64,000 nucleotides of DNA, taken from Alistipes sp. (GTDB lineage: Bacteria; Bacteroidota; Bacteroidia; Bacteroidales; Rikenellaceae). The stretch is from the NCBI GenBank assembly GCA_017416915.1, contig JAFQAN010000029.1, positions 23,654 through 87,653 on the forward strand, given 5' to 3'. The notes under the pieces were generated by a model, which worked only from the letters and a program-made list of their open reading frames with translations, ran no database searches and was not told the DNA's origin. Shown piece by piece: positions 37,075 through 45,720 of this stretch. Both the position numbers and the translations under genes were made by a program. Numbering within the stretch: the first letter of the stretch is position 1; every line of letters starts with the position of its first letter.

Positions 37075-37199
37075 CTTGGTGGGAGAAGGGTGCAGATGTG
37101 TTCTATCGCAAATGAAAGTACCGTGGGATAGTACAAAACGTACAGCCCACGGTACTTTACTTTTGGGATAGGACGCAGATGCGCCCTTATCTCGCTAAG
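37075..37199 (+). repeat. Palindromic element B3 (125 bp)
   Basis: Type-B stem AAAGTACCGTGGG / CCCACGGTACTTT, cap GTAC-AAAAC-GTAC. The first stem pair differs from B1 (G to A and C to T) on both sides, keeping the pair. The right end (TCTCGCTAAG) is 3 bases from the gdhA stop. Confidence 0.9.
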
Positions 37200-37202
37200 T
37201 TA

Positions 37203-38546
37203 TTAGATGATACCCTGCTCCAACATAGCCTGAGCTACCTTCATGAAACCTGCAACGTTAGCACCCTTAACATAGTTGATAGTGCCATCGGGCTGCTGAC
37301 CATACTTCACGCAAGCCTCGTGGATAGACTCCATAATGAAGTGAAGCTTCTCATCAACCTCCTTGCCTGCCCACGAAAGGTGCATACAGTTCTGAGTCAT
37401 CTCCAAACCAGAAGTTGCTACACCACCAGCATTAACTGCCTTACCAGGAGCGAAGAGGATACCTGCCGACTGGAATGTGTGGATAGCCTCGGGAGTACAA
37501 CCCATATTAGAAACCTCAGCGCAGCACCAAGTACCGTTAGCCAAAAGCTCCTTAGCGTCATCGCCGTTCAACTCGTTCTGGAATGCGCAAGGCAATGCGA
37601 TGTCGCACTTAACAGACCAAGCCTTCTTACCTGCGGTAAACTTACAAGCCTCGGGGAACTTAGTAGCCATATCCTCAACCTTGTTGCGGTTAGAAGAGCG
37701 CATAACAAGCATATAGTCAATCATCTCGTTGGTGATACCGCCAGGAATCTCGCAAACACCGTCGGGACCAGAGATAGCAACAACCTTTGCGCCAAGCTCA
37801 ACAGCCTTCTGAGAAGCACCCCAAGCTACGTTACCGAAACCTGATACAGCAACGGTCTTGCCTGCGATGTTCTTACCAGCCTTAGCCAACATATGCTCAA
37901 CGAAATACAAAGCACCATAACCAGTAGCCTCGGGACGGAGGATAGAGCCACCCCAAGTCATACCCTTACCAGTCAATACGCCAGTGTGGTACTTGCGAGC
38001 AAGCTTCTGATACATACCGTTGAGGAAGCCAATCTCACGGCCACCAACGCCTACGTCGCCTGCGGGAACGTCGGTATCAACACCGATGTTGTTCCACAAC
38101 TCCTGCATAAATGCCTGGCAGAAACGCATAATCTCAGCGTCTGACTTGCCAACGGGGTTGAAGTCGGCACCACCCTTAGCGCCACCCATAGGAAGGGTAG
38201 TCAATGCGTTCTTGAAGGTCTGCTCGAAACCGAGGAACTTCAACATTGAAGGATTAACAGCGGGGTGGAAACGCAAACCGCCCTTGTAGGGACCGATAGC
38301 CGAGTTGAACTGTACACGGTAGCCGAGGTTGGTCTGTACCTCACCGTTGTCATCTACCCACGTTACGCGGAAAGTGAAGATACGATCAGGCTCTACGATA
38401 CGCTCAACGATCTTTGCCTTCTCGAACTCGGGGTGCTGGTTGTAAACCTCCTCGATTGACTCCAATACCTCCTGAACCGCCTGCAAGTACTCGCTCTCGC
38501 CAGGGTGCTTGGCCTCCAAATTGGCCATAATAACTTTTACATCCAT
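37203..38546 (-). CDS. gdhA: NADP-type glutamate dehydrogenase
   Basis: A 447-residue hexameric-type enzyme interconverting glutamate and 2-oxoglutarate plus ammonia. NSAIGPYKGGLRFHP and LPMGGAKGGADFNP carry the substrate and catalytic lysines; VAVSGFGNVAWGASQKAVELGA is the dinucleotide-binding fold. Length and sequence fit the bacterial NADP-linked class. It ends with tandem stops (TAA TAA) directly before element B3. Upstream, 246 bases separate it from gcvT. Confidence 0.96.
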   Translation of the reverse strand: MDVKVIMANLEAKHPGESEYLQAVQEVLESIEEVYNQHPEFEKAKIVERIVEPDRIFTFRVTWVDDNGEVQTNLGYRVQFNSAIGPYKGGLRFHPAVNPSMLKFLGFEQTFKNALTTLPMGGAKGGADFNPVGKSDAEIMRFCQAFMQELWNNIGVDTDVPAGDVGVGGREIGFLNGMYQKLARKYHTGVLTGKGMTWGGSILRPEATGYGALYFVEHMLAKAGKNIAGKTVAVSGFGNVAWGASQKAVELGAKVVAISGPDGVCEIPGGITNEMIDYMLVMRSSNRNKVEDMATKFPEACKFTAGKKAWSVKCDIALPCAFQNELNGDDAKELLANGTWCCAEVSNMGCTPEAIHTFQSAGILFAPGKAVNAGGVATSGLEMTQNCMHLSWAGKEVDEKLHFIMESIHEACVKYGQQPDGTINYVKGANVAGFMKVAQAMLEQGII

Positions 38547-38792
38547 AGTTTTAGTTAAGTTAAAAGGTTAAAATAATGTATTAATATAGCTGTTTTTCTA
38601 TTTTTTGTATCTTCTCGTTGCACCATCTCTTGGCACACATCCTCATAGTGCGCCAAACAATAATACAAATATAAGAATATTATTCGAGATTAGCACCCTT
38701 CGCCCCCTCTTTTTTTCAACTATCGGCACTTTATGCCACTATATTTCAAAAAAGCGATATTCCTACGGTGCTAACTCCCGCTCTGCGCAGCC
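38547..38792. other. gcvT-gdhA intergenic region
   Basis: No gene. It holds a TTAGCACC / GGTGCTAA inverted pair (38690-38697 and 38767-38774) about 70 bases apart and an AT-rich stretch that should contain the gdhA promoter, although no clear TAnnTTTG is seen. Confidence 0.45.
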
Positions 38793-39887
38793 TTAGACGA
38801 AGGGCAGACGTACCACCTCAGCCTTCAACAGACGACCGCGTACCTCGACAGCAATCTGGGTACCTGCCTTAGCGAAGGCGGGCTTAACATAACCCATACC
38901 GATACCAATCTTCAAGCAGGGCGACATCGTTCCCGACGTTACGTGGCCGATGTGGTTACCCTCCAAGTCGCACAAGGGGTACTCGTGGCGGGGTACACCA
39001 CGGTCGATAAGCTTGAAGCCTACGAGCTTGCGCTCTACACCCTCCTTCTTCTGACGCTCCATAAGCTCACGGTCGATGAACGGCTTGTTATCGACAAACT
39101 TAGTGAGCCAGTTGAGACCTGCCTCGATAGGCGATGTGGTGTCGTCGATGTCGTTGCCATAGAGGCAGAAGCCCTTCTCCAAACGCAAGGTGTCGCGAGC
39201 GCCAAGACCGATATTCTTCAAGCCGAACTCCTCGCCAGCCTTCCACATAGCCTCCCAGATGGTGTCGGCATCCTCGTTATACATATATATCTCGCAGCCA
39301 CCCGAGCCAGTGTAGCCCGTAGTCGAGAGGATAACCTCGCAACCTGCCACCTTGCAAATCTTGAAGGTGTAGTACTCCATATCCTCAACCTGCTCCTCGG
39401 TCATCTTCTGCACAAGCTTCATAGCCAAAGGACCCTGAATAGCGAGCTGTGCGGTCTTCGACGAGCTGTTCTCCAACTCCTCGCCAGCCTTCATACCGAA
39501 AGCCTCGCCCTGGCGGCAGATATGCTCCCAATCCTTCTGCTCGTTGGCAGCATTCACGCAGAGCATATACTTCTGAGAGTTGATGCGATATACCAACACA
39601 TCATCAACGATACCGCCACGACCATTAGGCATAGTGGTATATTGCACCTTGCCATCGTAGAGGTCGGCAACATTGTTGGTGGTGATGCGCTGCAAGAACT
39701 CCGTAGCGCGGGGTCCCTTAACCCAAATCTCGCCCATATGGCTCACGTCGAACACGCCGCACTTCTCGCGAACGTTGATATGCTCGTCGTTGATGCCCGA
39801 GAACTCGATGGGCATATTGTATCCTGCAAACTCCGCCATCTTGGCACCATTAGCAAGGTGATACTTGGTAAAAGCTGTTGTTTTCAT
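38793..39887 (-). CDS. gcvT: Glycine cleavage system aminomethyltransferase (T protein)
   Basis: A 364-residue enzyme that moves the methylene group from the lipoyl arm of H protein to tetrahydrofolate, releasing ammonia. Start [31 protein letters not shown], then [16 protein letters not shown], and the folate-site [15 protein letters not shown] and [19 protein letters not shown] segments. gcvP lies at 53195 in this window and gcvH is not present, so the pathway genes are scattered. No glycine riboswitch-like structure is evident upstream. Confidence 0.97.
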   Translation of the reverse strand: MKTTAFTKYHLANGAKMAEFAGYNMPIEFSGINDEHINVREKCGVFDVSHMGEIWVKGPRATEFLQRITTNNVADLYDGKVQYTTMPNGRGGIVDDVLVYRINSQKYMLCVNAANEQKDWEHICRQGEAFGMKAGEELENSSSKTAQLAIQGPLAMKLVQKMTEEQVEDMEYYTFKICKVAGCEVILSTTGYTGSGGCEIYMYNEDADTIWEAMWKAGEEFGLKNIGLGARDTLRLEKGFCLYGNDIDDTTSPIEAGLNWLTKFVDNKPFIDRELMERQKKEGVERKLVGFKLIDRGVPRHEYPLCDLEGNHIGHVTSGTMSPCLKIGIGMGYVKPAFAKAGTQIAVEVRGRLLKAEVVRLPFV

Positions 39888-39916
39888 CGGTTTTACTGGT
39901 TTTATTTAGTTAATAA

Positions 39917-39977
39917 TTTGTTGTCGTCTGTCGTCGTCTATTGTCGTCTGTTGTCGTCTGTTGTCGTCTGTCGTCAA
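39917..39977 (-). repeat. Tandem decamer repeat TTGTCGTCTG
   Basis: About five copies of (T)TGTCGTCTG with small changes (CTATTGTCGTCTG, CTGTCGTC) between gcvT and the 40018 gene. The unit differs from the other decamers in the window. Confidence 0.75.
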
Positions 39978-40017
39978 TATGGTCAATTATCGCCATTAGT
40001 CGTCTGTGGGGTTGCCG

Positions 40018-41280
40018 TTAGTCGTTGCTGGCTGTTTGCGACTGCTCGGCGGCTGCCTCCTCGCCCTTAGGACGCGGCTTGAAGCCCACACGTGGGCAGC
40101 GCGTAAACTCCTTGGTGCGGTCAAAGAGGTAGCGGTAGGTGGTGTGTACCTTATGCTTGCGGGCGCAGATGTAGCGCTCGACCATACGGTTCATCACGGG
40201 GTTGAAGTCGCCAATCCACGCAAACTCGATGGTGCGGTACTGATTCTTGTCCGTACGCACATAGTTGTCGAGCATCGCCTTCATAAAGCCCGACTCGACA
40301 CCCTTGCCCTGGAACTCGGGGGTGATGCCAAAGATGATGGCAAAGACTCTGTCGCACTTCTTGCGCACCTTCAAATCCCACATCATACGCAGCTTGTTGA
40401 TGATGCCGAACTTGCCGTTGTACTTACCAATGAGGCGGTTAAGGTCGGGAACCATAATGAAGAAGCCGATAGGCTCGTCGTTGAAGTATGCGAAGTAGAT
40501 GAGGTTACGGTCCACTATCGGGCGCATCGTATCCGCCATCTTACGTGCCTCCTCGACGGTCATAGGCTGCACACCTGTAAAGAGCGACCACGCCTTGTTG
40601 TATATCACGCGGAACTTCTCCACAGCGTCGTAGAGGTCTTCGTTGCCGATGGGCGCAAAGCGGTAGCCTGGGGTGGACATAAGACGCTTCACACGCTCAT
40701 AGACCACCTCGTTCACATCGTCATCATAGACCTTCCACACGTAGGTATTCTGATTAAAGTAGTTCTGGAAGCCGTAGTTCTCGAAAAGCTCCTTGTAGTA
40801 GGGCGGGTTGTAGGGGTTCTCGAAGAGGGGCTGGAACTCATAACCCTCGACCAAAAGACCCCACCAAGCGTCGCGTGAGCCGAAGTTCACGGGGCCATCC
40901 ATCGCCTCCATACCGCGCGCCACAAGCCACTCGCGCGAGGCGTCGAAGAGCATATTTGCCAGCTTCTGGTCGTCGATAGCCTCGAAGAAGCCACAACCGC
41001 CCGTAGGCTGCTCGTAGCTGTATGCGTGGGTCTTATCGTAGAAGGCGGCGATACGTCCTACGCACTCACCCTCGGTGTTGTGCGCCACCCAGCGGATAGC
41101 CTCGCCATCTTGGAAGAGCTTATTTTTTGCGGGATCGAAGACCGCCTTGATAGAGCTATCGAAGGGGCATACCCAGTTGGGGTTACCCTCGTAAATCTTC
41201 TTAGGGAGGTCCAAGAACTCGCGCTCCAAGCGTTTGTCGCCCTGCTTAACCTCCGTCAAAGTGTACTTAGCATTTGCCAT
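40018..41280 (-). CDS. GNAT-fold-like conserved protein, function unknown
   Basis: A 420-residue soluble protein. The C-terminal half resembles a GNAT acyltransferase: IYFAYFNDEPIGFFIMVPDL, then FAIIFGITPEFQGKGVESGF, where P-E-F-Q-G-K-G-V-E looks like the acetyl-CoA loop (Q/RxxGxG/A). The N-terminal half (WVAHNTEGECVGRIAAFYD) may be a second degenerate GNAT domain. Last 20 residues are a disordered Glu/Ala/Gln tail. The substrate is unknown. It lies upstream of gcvT in the same direction, 130 bases apart, and has its own promoter. Confidence 0.72.
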   Translation of the reverse strand: MANAKYTLTEVKQGDKRLEREFLDLPKKIYEGNPNWVCPFDSSIKAVFDPAKNKLFQDGEAIRWVAHNTEGECVGRIAAFYDKTHAYSYEQPTGGCGFFEAIDDQKLANMLFDASREWLVARGMEAMDGPVNFGSRDAWWGLLVEGYEFQPLFENPYNPPYYKELFENYGFQNYFNQNTYVWKVYDDDVNEVVYERVKRLMSTPGYRFAPIGNEDLYDAVEKFRVIYNKAWSLFTGVQPMTVEEARKMADTMRPIVDRNLIYFAYFNDEPIGFFIMVPDLNRLIGKYNGKFGIINKLRMMWDLKVRKKCDRVFAIIFGITPEFQGKGVESGFMKAMLDNYVRTDKNQYRTIEFAWIGDFNPVMNRMVERYICARKHKVHTTYRYLFDRTKEFTRCPRVGFKPRPKGEEAAAEQSQTASND

Positions 41281-41376
41281 ATATAATCGGTTTTTTCATT
41301 AATCTTTCTGCTTGCGGCACCCACCCGCTACGCCCCACCCGTCAAAGGCAGAGGCTCAGATATAGTTATATCCATA

Positions 41377-41406
41377 CAAAGATACAAAACAATTCACAAA
41401 CAACAA
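41377..41406 (-). promoter_or_regulatory. Promoter of the 40018 gene
   Basis: TATCTTTG (41377-41384, minus strand) with TTG at 41404-41406, 19-base spacing, about 96 bases upstream of the ATG. Confidence 0.65.
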
Positions 41407-41499
41407 CGAATTTTAGCGATTATTTTTACAAAATAAATTTTACCCTTTGCACACAAAAGCCGAAAAGGTCGCTTATAGCGAAAAAAACGTACGCGCCTA

Positions 41500-41529
41500 T
41501 TGTCGAGCGACGAAAAATAGTTACCTTTG
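41500..41529 (+). promoter_or_regulatory. Promoter of prfC
   Basis: TTG at 41500-41502 and TACCTTTG at 41522-41529, 19-base spacing, 35 bases before the ATG. Confidence 0.82.
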
Positions 41530-41564
41530 TCGCCTGATAGAAAAACAAAACTTTCGACTACTAT

Positions 41565-43148
41565 ATGGCACTAATCGACGAAATCACACGCCGCCGCACC
41601 TTTGCGGTCATCGCACACCCCGACGCTGGTAAGACCACTCTTACTGAGAAGCTACTGCTCTTTGGTGGCGCAATACACGTTGCGGGCGCCGTGAAGAGCA
41701 ACAAGATTAAGAAGGGTGCAACCTCCGACTTTATGGAGATTGAGCGTCAGCGTGGTATCTCGGTGGCGACATCGGTAATGGGCTTCGAGTACAAGGGTCT
41801 AAAAATCAACATCCTCGACACCCCAGGCCACGAGGACTTCGCCGAGGATACCTACCGTACGCTTACCGCCGTGGACTCTGTAATCATCGTCATCGACGGC
41901 GCAAAGGGTGTCGAGACGCAGACACGCCGACTGATGGATGTGTGCCGTATGCGCAATACCCCTGTGATTGTCTTTATCAACAAGCTCGACCGCCCCTGCA
42001 AGGACCCCTTTGACCTATTGGATGAGGTGGAGCGTGAGCTTCAAATAAAGGTGCGTCCCTTGGCCTTTCCCATATCGTCGGGCGACACCTTCAAGGGCGT
42101 ATATAACATCTACGAGCATAACCTGTCGCTCTTCACGAGCGACGAGCGACAGACTGCCGACGCCTCGACGGTGGATATCGCCGACCTCTCTTCGGAGGAT
42201 GTAGATTACTACATCGGCGATAAGTTTGCCACGCAGCTGCGCGAGAATATCGACCTTGTGGAAGGCGTCTATGATGCCTTCGACCGCGAGCAGTACCTCG
42301 CAGGCAACCTCGCCCCCGTATTCTTCGGCTCGGCGGTGAACAACTTCGGTGTGAGAGAGCTTTTGGAGTGCTTCATCAACATAGCACCCTCGCCACGCAC
42401 CGCCACCACCGCAACACGCATCGTAGAGCCGCACGAGCAGAAGATGACGGGCTTCATCTTCAAGATACACGCCAATATGGACCCCAACCACCGCGACCGT
42501 ATCGCCTTTATGAAGATATGTTCGGGACGCTTCGAGCGCAACAAGAACTACCTGCACGTGCGCAGCGCCAAGCAGCAGAAGTTCTCATCGCCCACAGCCT
42601 TTATGGCGGAGAAGAAGTCGGTCATCGACGAGGCATTCCCAGGCGACATCGTGGGTCTGCACGACACGGGAACATTTATGATTGGCGACACCTTCACCGA
42701 GGGCGAGAAGCTGAAATTCACGGGCATACCATCCTTCTCTCCCGAACACTTCCGCTATATCGAGAATGCCGACCCGATGAAGTTTAAGCAGCTTGCAAAG
42801 GGCATCGACCAGCTTATGGATGAGGGTGTGGCACAGCTCTTCACCTCGTCGCTCAACGGCCGTAAGATTATCGGCACGGTGGGTGCGTTGCAGTTCGAGG
42901 TTATACAGTATCGCTTGGAGCACGAGTACGGCGCTAAGTGCCGCTGGGAGCCTATATCGATACATAAGGCTTGCTGGATAGAGTCCGAGAACGAAGCTCA
43001 GCTCGCCGACTTTAAGCGCCGCAAGCATACGAATATGGCTATCGACAAGCACGGCAGGGATGTATTCTTGGCGGATACAAGCTATGCGCTGGCACTCGCA
43101 CAAGAGAACTTCAAGGATATTGTCTTTAAGTTTACCTCCGAGATATAG
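41565..43148 (+). CDS. prfC: Peptide chain release factor 3
   Basis: A 527-residue GTPase that removes RF1/RF2 from the ribosome after termination. P-loop [15 protein letters not shown] at about 18-32, switch region [34 protein letters not shown], and the RF3-specific C-terminal domain ([35 protein letters not shown]). Length is standard. Convergent with the aquaporin gene; composite repeat locus 8 begins shortly after its stop. Confidence 0.96.
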   Translation: MALIDEITRRRTFAVIAHPDAGKTTLTEKLLLFGGAIHVAGAVKSNKIKKGATSDFMEIERQRGISVATSVMGFEYKGLKINILDTPGHEDFAEDTYRTLTAVDSVIIVIDGAKGVETQTRRLMDVCRMRNTPVIVFINKLDRPCKDPFDLLDEVERELQIKVRPLAFPISSGDTFKGVYNIYEHNLSLFTSDERQTADASTVDIADLSSEDVDYYIGDKFATQLRENIDLVEGVYDAFDREQYLAGNLAPVFFGSAVNNFGVRELLECFINIAPSPRTATTATRIVEPHEQKMTGFIFKIHANMDPNHRDRIAFMKICSGRFERNKNYLHVRSAKQQKFSSPTAFMAEKKSVIDEAFPGDIVGLHDTGTFMIGDTFTEGEKLKFTGIPSFSPEHFRYIENADPMKFKQLAKGIDQLMDEGVAQLFTSSLNGRKIIGTVGALQFEVIQYRLEHEYGAKCRWEPISIHKACWIESENEAQLADFKRRKHTNMAIDKHGRDVFLADTSYALALAQENFKDIVFKFTSEI

Positions 43149-43169
43149 GCTTTCTGCGAGGCTGCTGAA

Positions 43170-43454
43170 GCAGCTGAGGGGCGCACGATTTGCTGAGGGG
43201 GCGCGCAATTTGCTGAGAATGACTGGGAATGACTGGGAACGCCTGGGAATGACTGGGAGGCGCGCCAACAAGACCGCGAGAACACGAGACGACAAGACTG
43301 CGGGACTGCGAGACGACGAGACCACGGGACTGCGAGACTACGGGACCACGGGACTACGGGACTACGGGACTACGAGACTGCGGGACTGCTGAAAAACACA
43401 GTCGTTCTCAGGCATTCTCAGGCATTCTCAGTCGTTCACAGTCGTGCGAGGCAG
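43170..43454 (+). repeat. Composite repeat locus 8
   Basis: Left decamers 43211-43258, GGCGCGCC 43259-43266, fourteen to fifteen octamers 43270-43388, right decamers 43401-43444 (GTCGTTCTCA, GGCATTCTCA). The TGTGCGTGGC block is nearly absent. Leads into element A4. Confidence 0.92.
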
Positions 43455-43578
43455 CTTGTTGTCAGAGTGGTGCAGCAGTGCCGCCGATAAAGAGATTGGG
43501 CTGGATGGATAGTACTTGACGTACATTCCATTCAGCCCAATGATTGAGGGGGCGCTGATGCGCCGCTATCACGCCAAG
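43455..43578 (+). repeat. Palindromic element A4 (124 bp)
   Basis: Type-A stem with cap GTAC-TTGAC-GTAC; ends CTTGTTGTCAGAGTGG and ATCACGCCAAG. Right end is 6 bases from the aquaporin stop codon. Confidence 0.9.
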
Positions 43579-43584
43579 CAACGG

Positions 43585-44295
43585 TTACTGCTTATTCACA
43601 CTAAACTTAATCTTATCGGTAAACAATGCCCAAACACCTGCCGACAGAGCTGCACCAATCATCGGAGCAAGAAGGAAAATCCAAATCTGCGACAAGTAGT
43701 CATCACCAGCAAACAATGCAGGACCGAACGAACGTGCGGGATTAACAGACGTGCCAGTAACGCCAATACAAGCGAGGTGTACCAATACAAGCGTAAGACC
43801 AATGTAGAAGCCTGCCTTATTGCCTGCGCCCTGCTTCTCGTCGGTAACGGCAAGAACTACAAGAACAAAGATAAACGTAAAGATTACCTCTGCGAAGAAT
43901 GCAGAGCCAAGGAAGTACTCTGTATTACCACTCAACGACTCAGCAACATCCACAGGGGCGAGGTTTGCACCAAAGTTACAACCATCGGTCTCGGGGATAA
44001 GGATGTAGAGCAACAGCGCACCAAAGATACCGCCGATAAACTGGAAGATGACATACATAGCGGCATCAAAGCCCGAGATACGCTTCGACAACCACGCTGC
44101 GAAGGTGATGGCGGGGTTGATGTGGCAGCCCGAGAAGTTGCCGATGGTATATGCCATAGCGACAACAGAGAGACCAAATGCAAATGCAGTGGCTACAATA
44201 TCAACATTGGTAAACAACGCTGTGCCACAGCCGAGGAATACGAGCAACATTGTGCCAAGCAACTCGGCGAAATACTTCTTCTGAAATACGTTCAT
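43585..44295 (-). CDS. Aquaporin / MIP family channel
   Basis: A 236-residue inner-membrane channel with six predicted spans and both half-helix signatures: SGCHINPAITFA near 65 and TGTSVNPARSFGPALF near 180. The aromatic/Arg filter Arg follows the second NPA as in AqpZ-type channels, so water is more likely than glycerol, but this is an inference. The N-terminus MNVFQKKYFAELLGTMLLVFLGCG is typical. It is immediately downstream of the nfnB-like gene (30 bases), probably in the same transcript. Confidence 0.92.
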   Translation of the reverse strand: MNVFQKKYFAELLGTMLLVFLGCGTALFTNVDIVATAFAFGLSVVAMAYTIGNFSGCHINPAITFAAWLSKRISGFDAAMYVIFQFIGGIFGALLLYILIPETDGCNFGANLAPVDVAESLSGNTEYFLGSAFFAEVIFTFIFVLVVLAVTDEKQGAGNKAGFYIGLTLVLVHLACIGVTGTSVNPARSFGPALFAGDDYLSQIWIFLLAPMIGAALSAGVWALFTDKIKFSVNKQ

Positions 44296-44325
44296 AACTA
44301 TTAATTTTAATGGTTAGTTGTTCTC

Positions 44326-45720
44326 TTATCTCTTCGACTTGATATATTCGTCGATAGCCTTAGCGCCCTTACGTCCTGCACCCATAGCCAAAATCACGGT
44401 AGCGGCGCCCGTAACGGCATCACCACCCGCAAAGACACCCTCACGCGAGGTTACACCCATCTCGTCGGCCTCGATACAGCCGCGACGGTTGATATTCAGA
44501 CCGCCCGTAGTAGAGGCGATAAGCGGATTAGGCGACGTGCCGAGAGCCATAATAACGACATCGCAGTCGATAGTGAAGTCCGAGCCTGCCTTCTCCTGCG
44601 GCGAGCGGCGACCACTTGCATCAGGCTCGCCAAGCTCCATCTCCACACAGTTGATGCCCTTAACCCAGCCATCCTCCGTAGCGAGGATACGTGTGGGGTT
44701 GGTGAGCATACGGAACTCGATGCCCTCCTCCTTGGCGTGGTGAACCTCCTCCTTACGTGCAGGAAGCTCCGCCTCGCCGCGGCGATAGACGATAACAGCC
44801 TCCGCACCAAGACGCTTTGCCGTGCGCACAGCATCCATAGCGACATTACCGCCACCCACGACAACGACCTTACGACCTACATATACAGGCGTATCCGAGT
44901 GTTCGGGATTCCAAGCGCCCATAAGGTTTACTCGCGTGAGGAACTCGTTAGCCGAAAGCACACCATTGAGATTTTCGCCCTCGATGCCCATAAAGCGCGG
45001 AAGACCCGCTCCCGAGCCTACGAAGACAGCATCGTAGCCCTCCTCGTCGAGCAGCGAGTCGATAGTCATCGTGCGACCTATGATGACGTCGTTCTCGAAC
45101 TTAACGCCAAGGCGCTTAACCTCGTTAATCTCGCGCGCCACAACACGCTCCTTCGGCAGACGGAACTCGGGGATGCCATAGACAAGCACACCGCCCAACT
45201 TATGCAGCGCCTCGAAGACGCTCACCTCGTAGCCCATCTTTGCCAAGTCGCTCGCACACGCCAAGCCCGCAGGGCCACTGCCCACCACGGCAACACGCTT
45301 ACCATTGGGGGTGATGACAACATCTCTATTCTCGGCGGCATTGTCCAGCGCCCAGTCGCCAACGAAGCGTTCGAGCTTGCCGATAGCCACAGGCTCGCCC
45401 TTGATGCCGAGAATACACGAGCCTTCACACTGCGACTCCTGAGGACATACACGGCCACAAATCGACGGCAACGAGCTGTCGAGGTGGATGGTGTCGGCGG
45501 CAGCGCGCAGGTTGCCCTCGGTGATGTGGTGGATAAACTCTGGAATACGGATATTCACGGGGCAGGCAGCCACGCAACGCGGATTCTTACAATTCAAACA
45601 GCGGGTGGCCTCCAACGACGCCTCCTCCAAATTATAGCCGTAGCACACCTCGTCAAAGTTGGTAGCGCGCACTACCGGATCTTGTTCGCGGACGGGGACA
45701 CGCGGTATCTTATTTGCCAT
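44326..45720 (-). CDS. nfnB: NfnB-like large subunit of NADH-dependent ferredoxin:NADP+ oxidoreductase (GltD homologue)
   Basis: A 464-residue flavoprotein. The N-terminal domain holds two [4Fe-4S] Cys sets (CLNCKNPRCVAACPVNIR near 40 and CGRVCPQESQCEGSC near 90). The FAD fold starts at VAVVGSGPAGLACASDLAKM and the NADPH fold at VVVVGGGNVAMDAVRTAKRLGA. Alone it would be called a glutamate synthase small chain, but it overlaps by 11 bases the gene for an FAD/[2Fe-2S] subunit, and both lengths fit the NfnAB pair described in Thermotoga and Pyrococcus. That complex bifurcates electrons, using NADH and reduced ferredoxin to make NADPH. No glutamate synthase large subunit is in the window. gdhA nearby would consume NADPH, which fits. 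Confidence 0.85.
   Translation of the reverse strand: MANKIPRVPVREQDPVVRATNFDEVCYGYNLEEASLEATRCLNCKNPRCVAACPVNIRIPEFIHHITEGNLRAAADTIHLDSSLPSICGRVCPQESQCEGSCILGIKGEPVAIGKLERFVGDWALDNAAENRDVVITPNGKRVAVVGSGPAGLACASDLAKMGYEVSVFEALHKLGGVLVYGIPEFRLPKERVVAREINEVKRLGVKFENDVIIGRTMTIDSLLDEEGYDAVFVGSGAGLPRFMGIEGENLNGVLSANEFLTRVNLMGAWNPEHSDTPVYVGRKVVVVGGGNVAMDAVRTAKRLGAEAVIVYRRGEAELPARKEEVHHAKEEGIEFRMLTNPTRILATEDGWVKGINCVEMELGEPDASGRRSPQEKAGSDFTIDCDVVIMALGTSPNPLIASTTGGLNINRRGCIEADEMGVTSREGVFAGGDAVTGAATVILAMGAGRKGAKAIDEYIKSKR

Noticed and set aside
38690-38774. TTAGCACC/GGTGCTAA pair before gdhA as a CIRCE-like operator
   Set aside because: The halves are about 70 bases apart and the gene is not a heat-shock gene; probably chance.
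39888-40017. Glycine riboswitch upstream of gcvT
   Set aside because: Only 130 bases separate the genes and most are TTGTCGTCTG decamers; no aptamer-like pairing is visible. The gcvP leader (53102-53194) is also too short.
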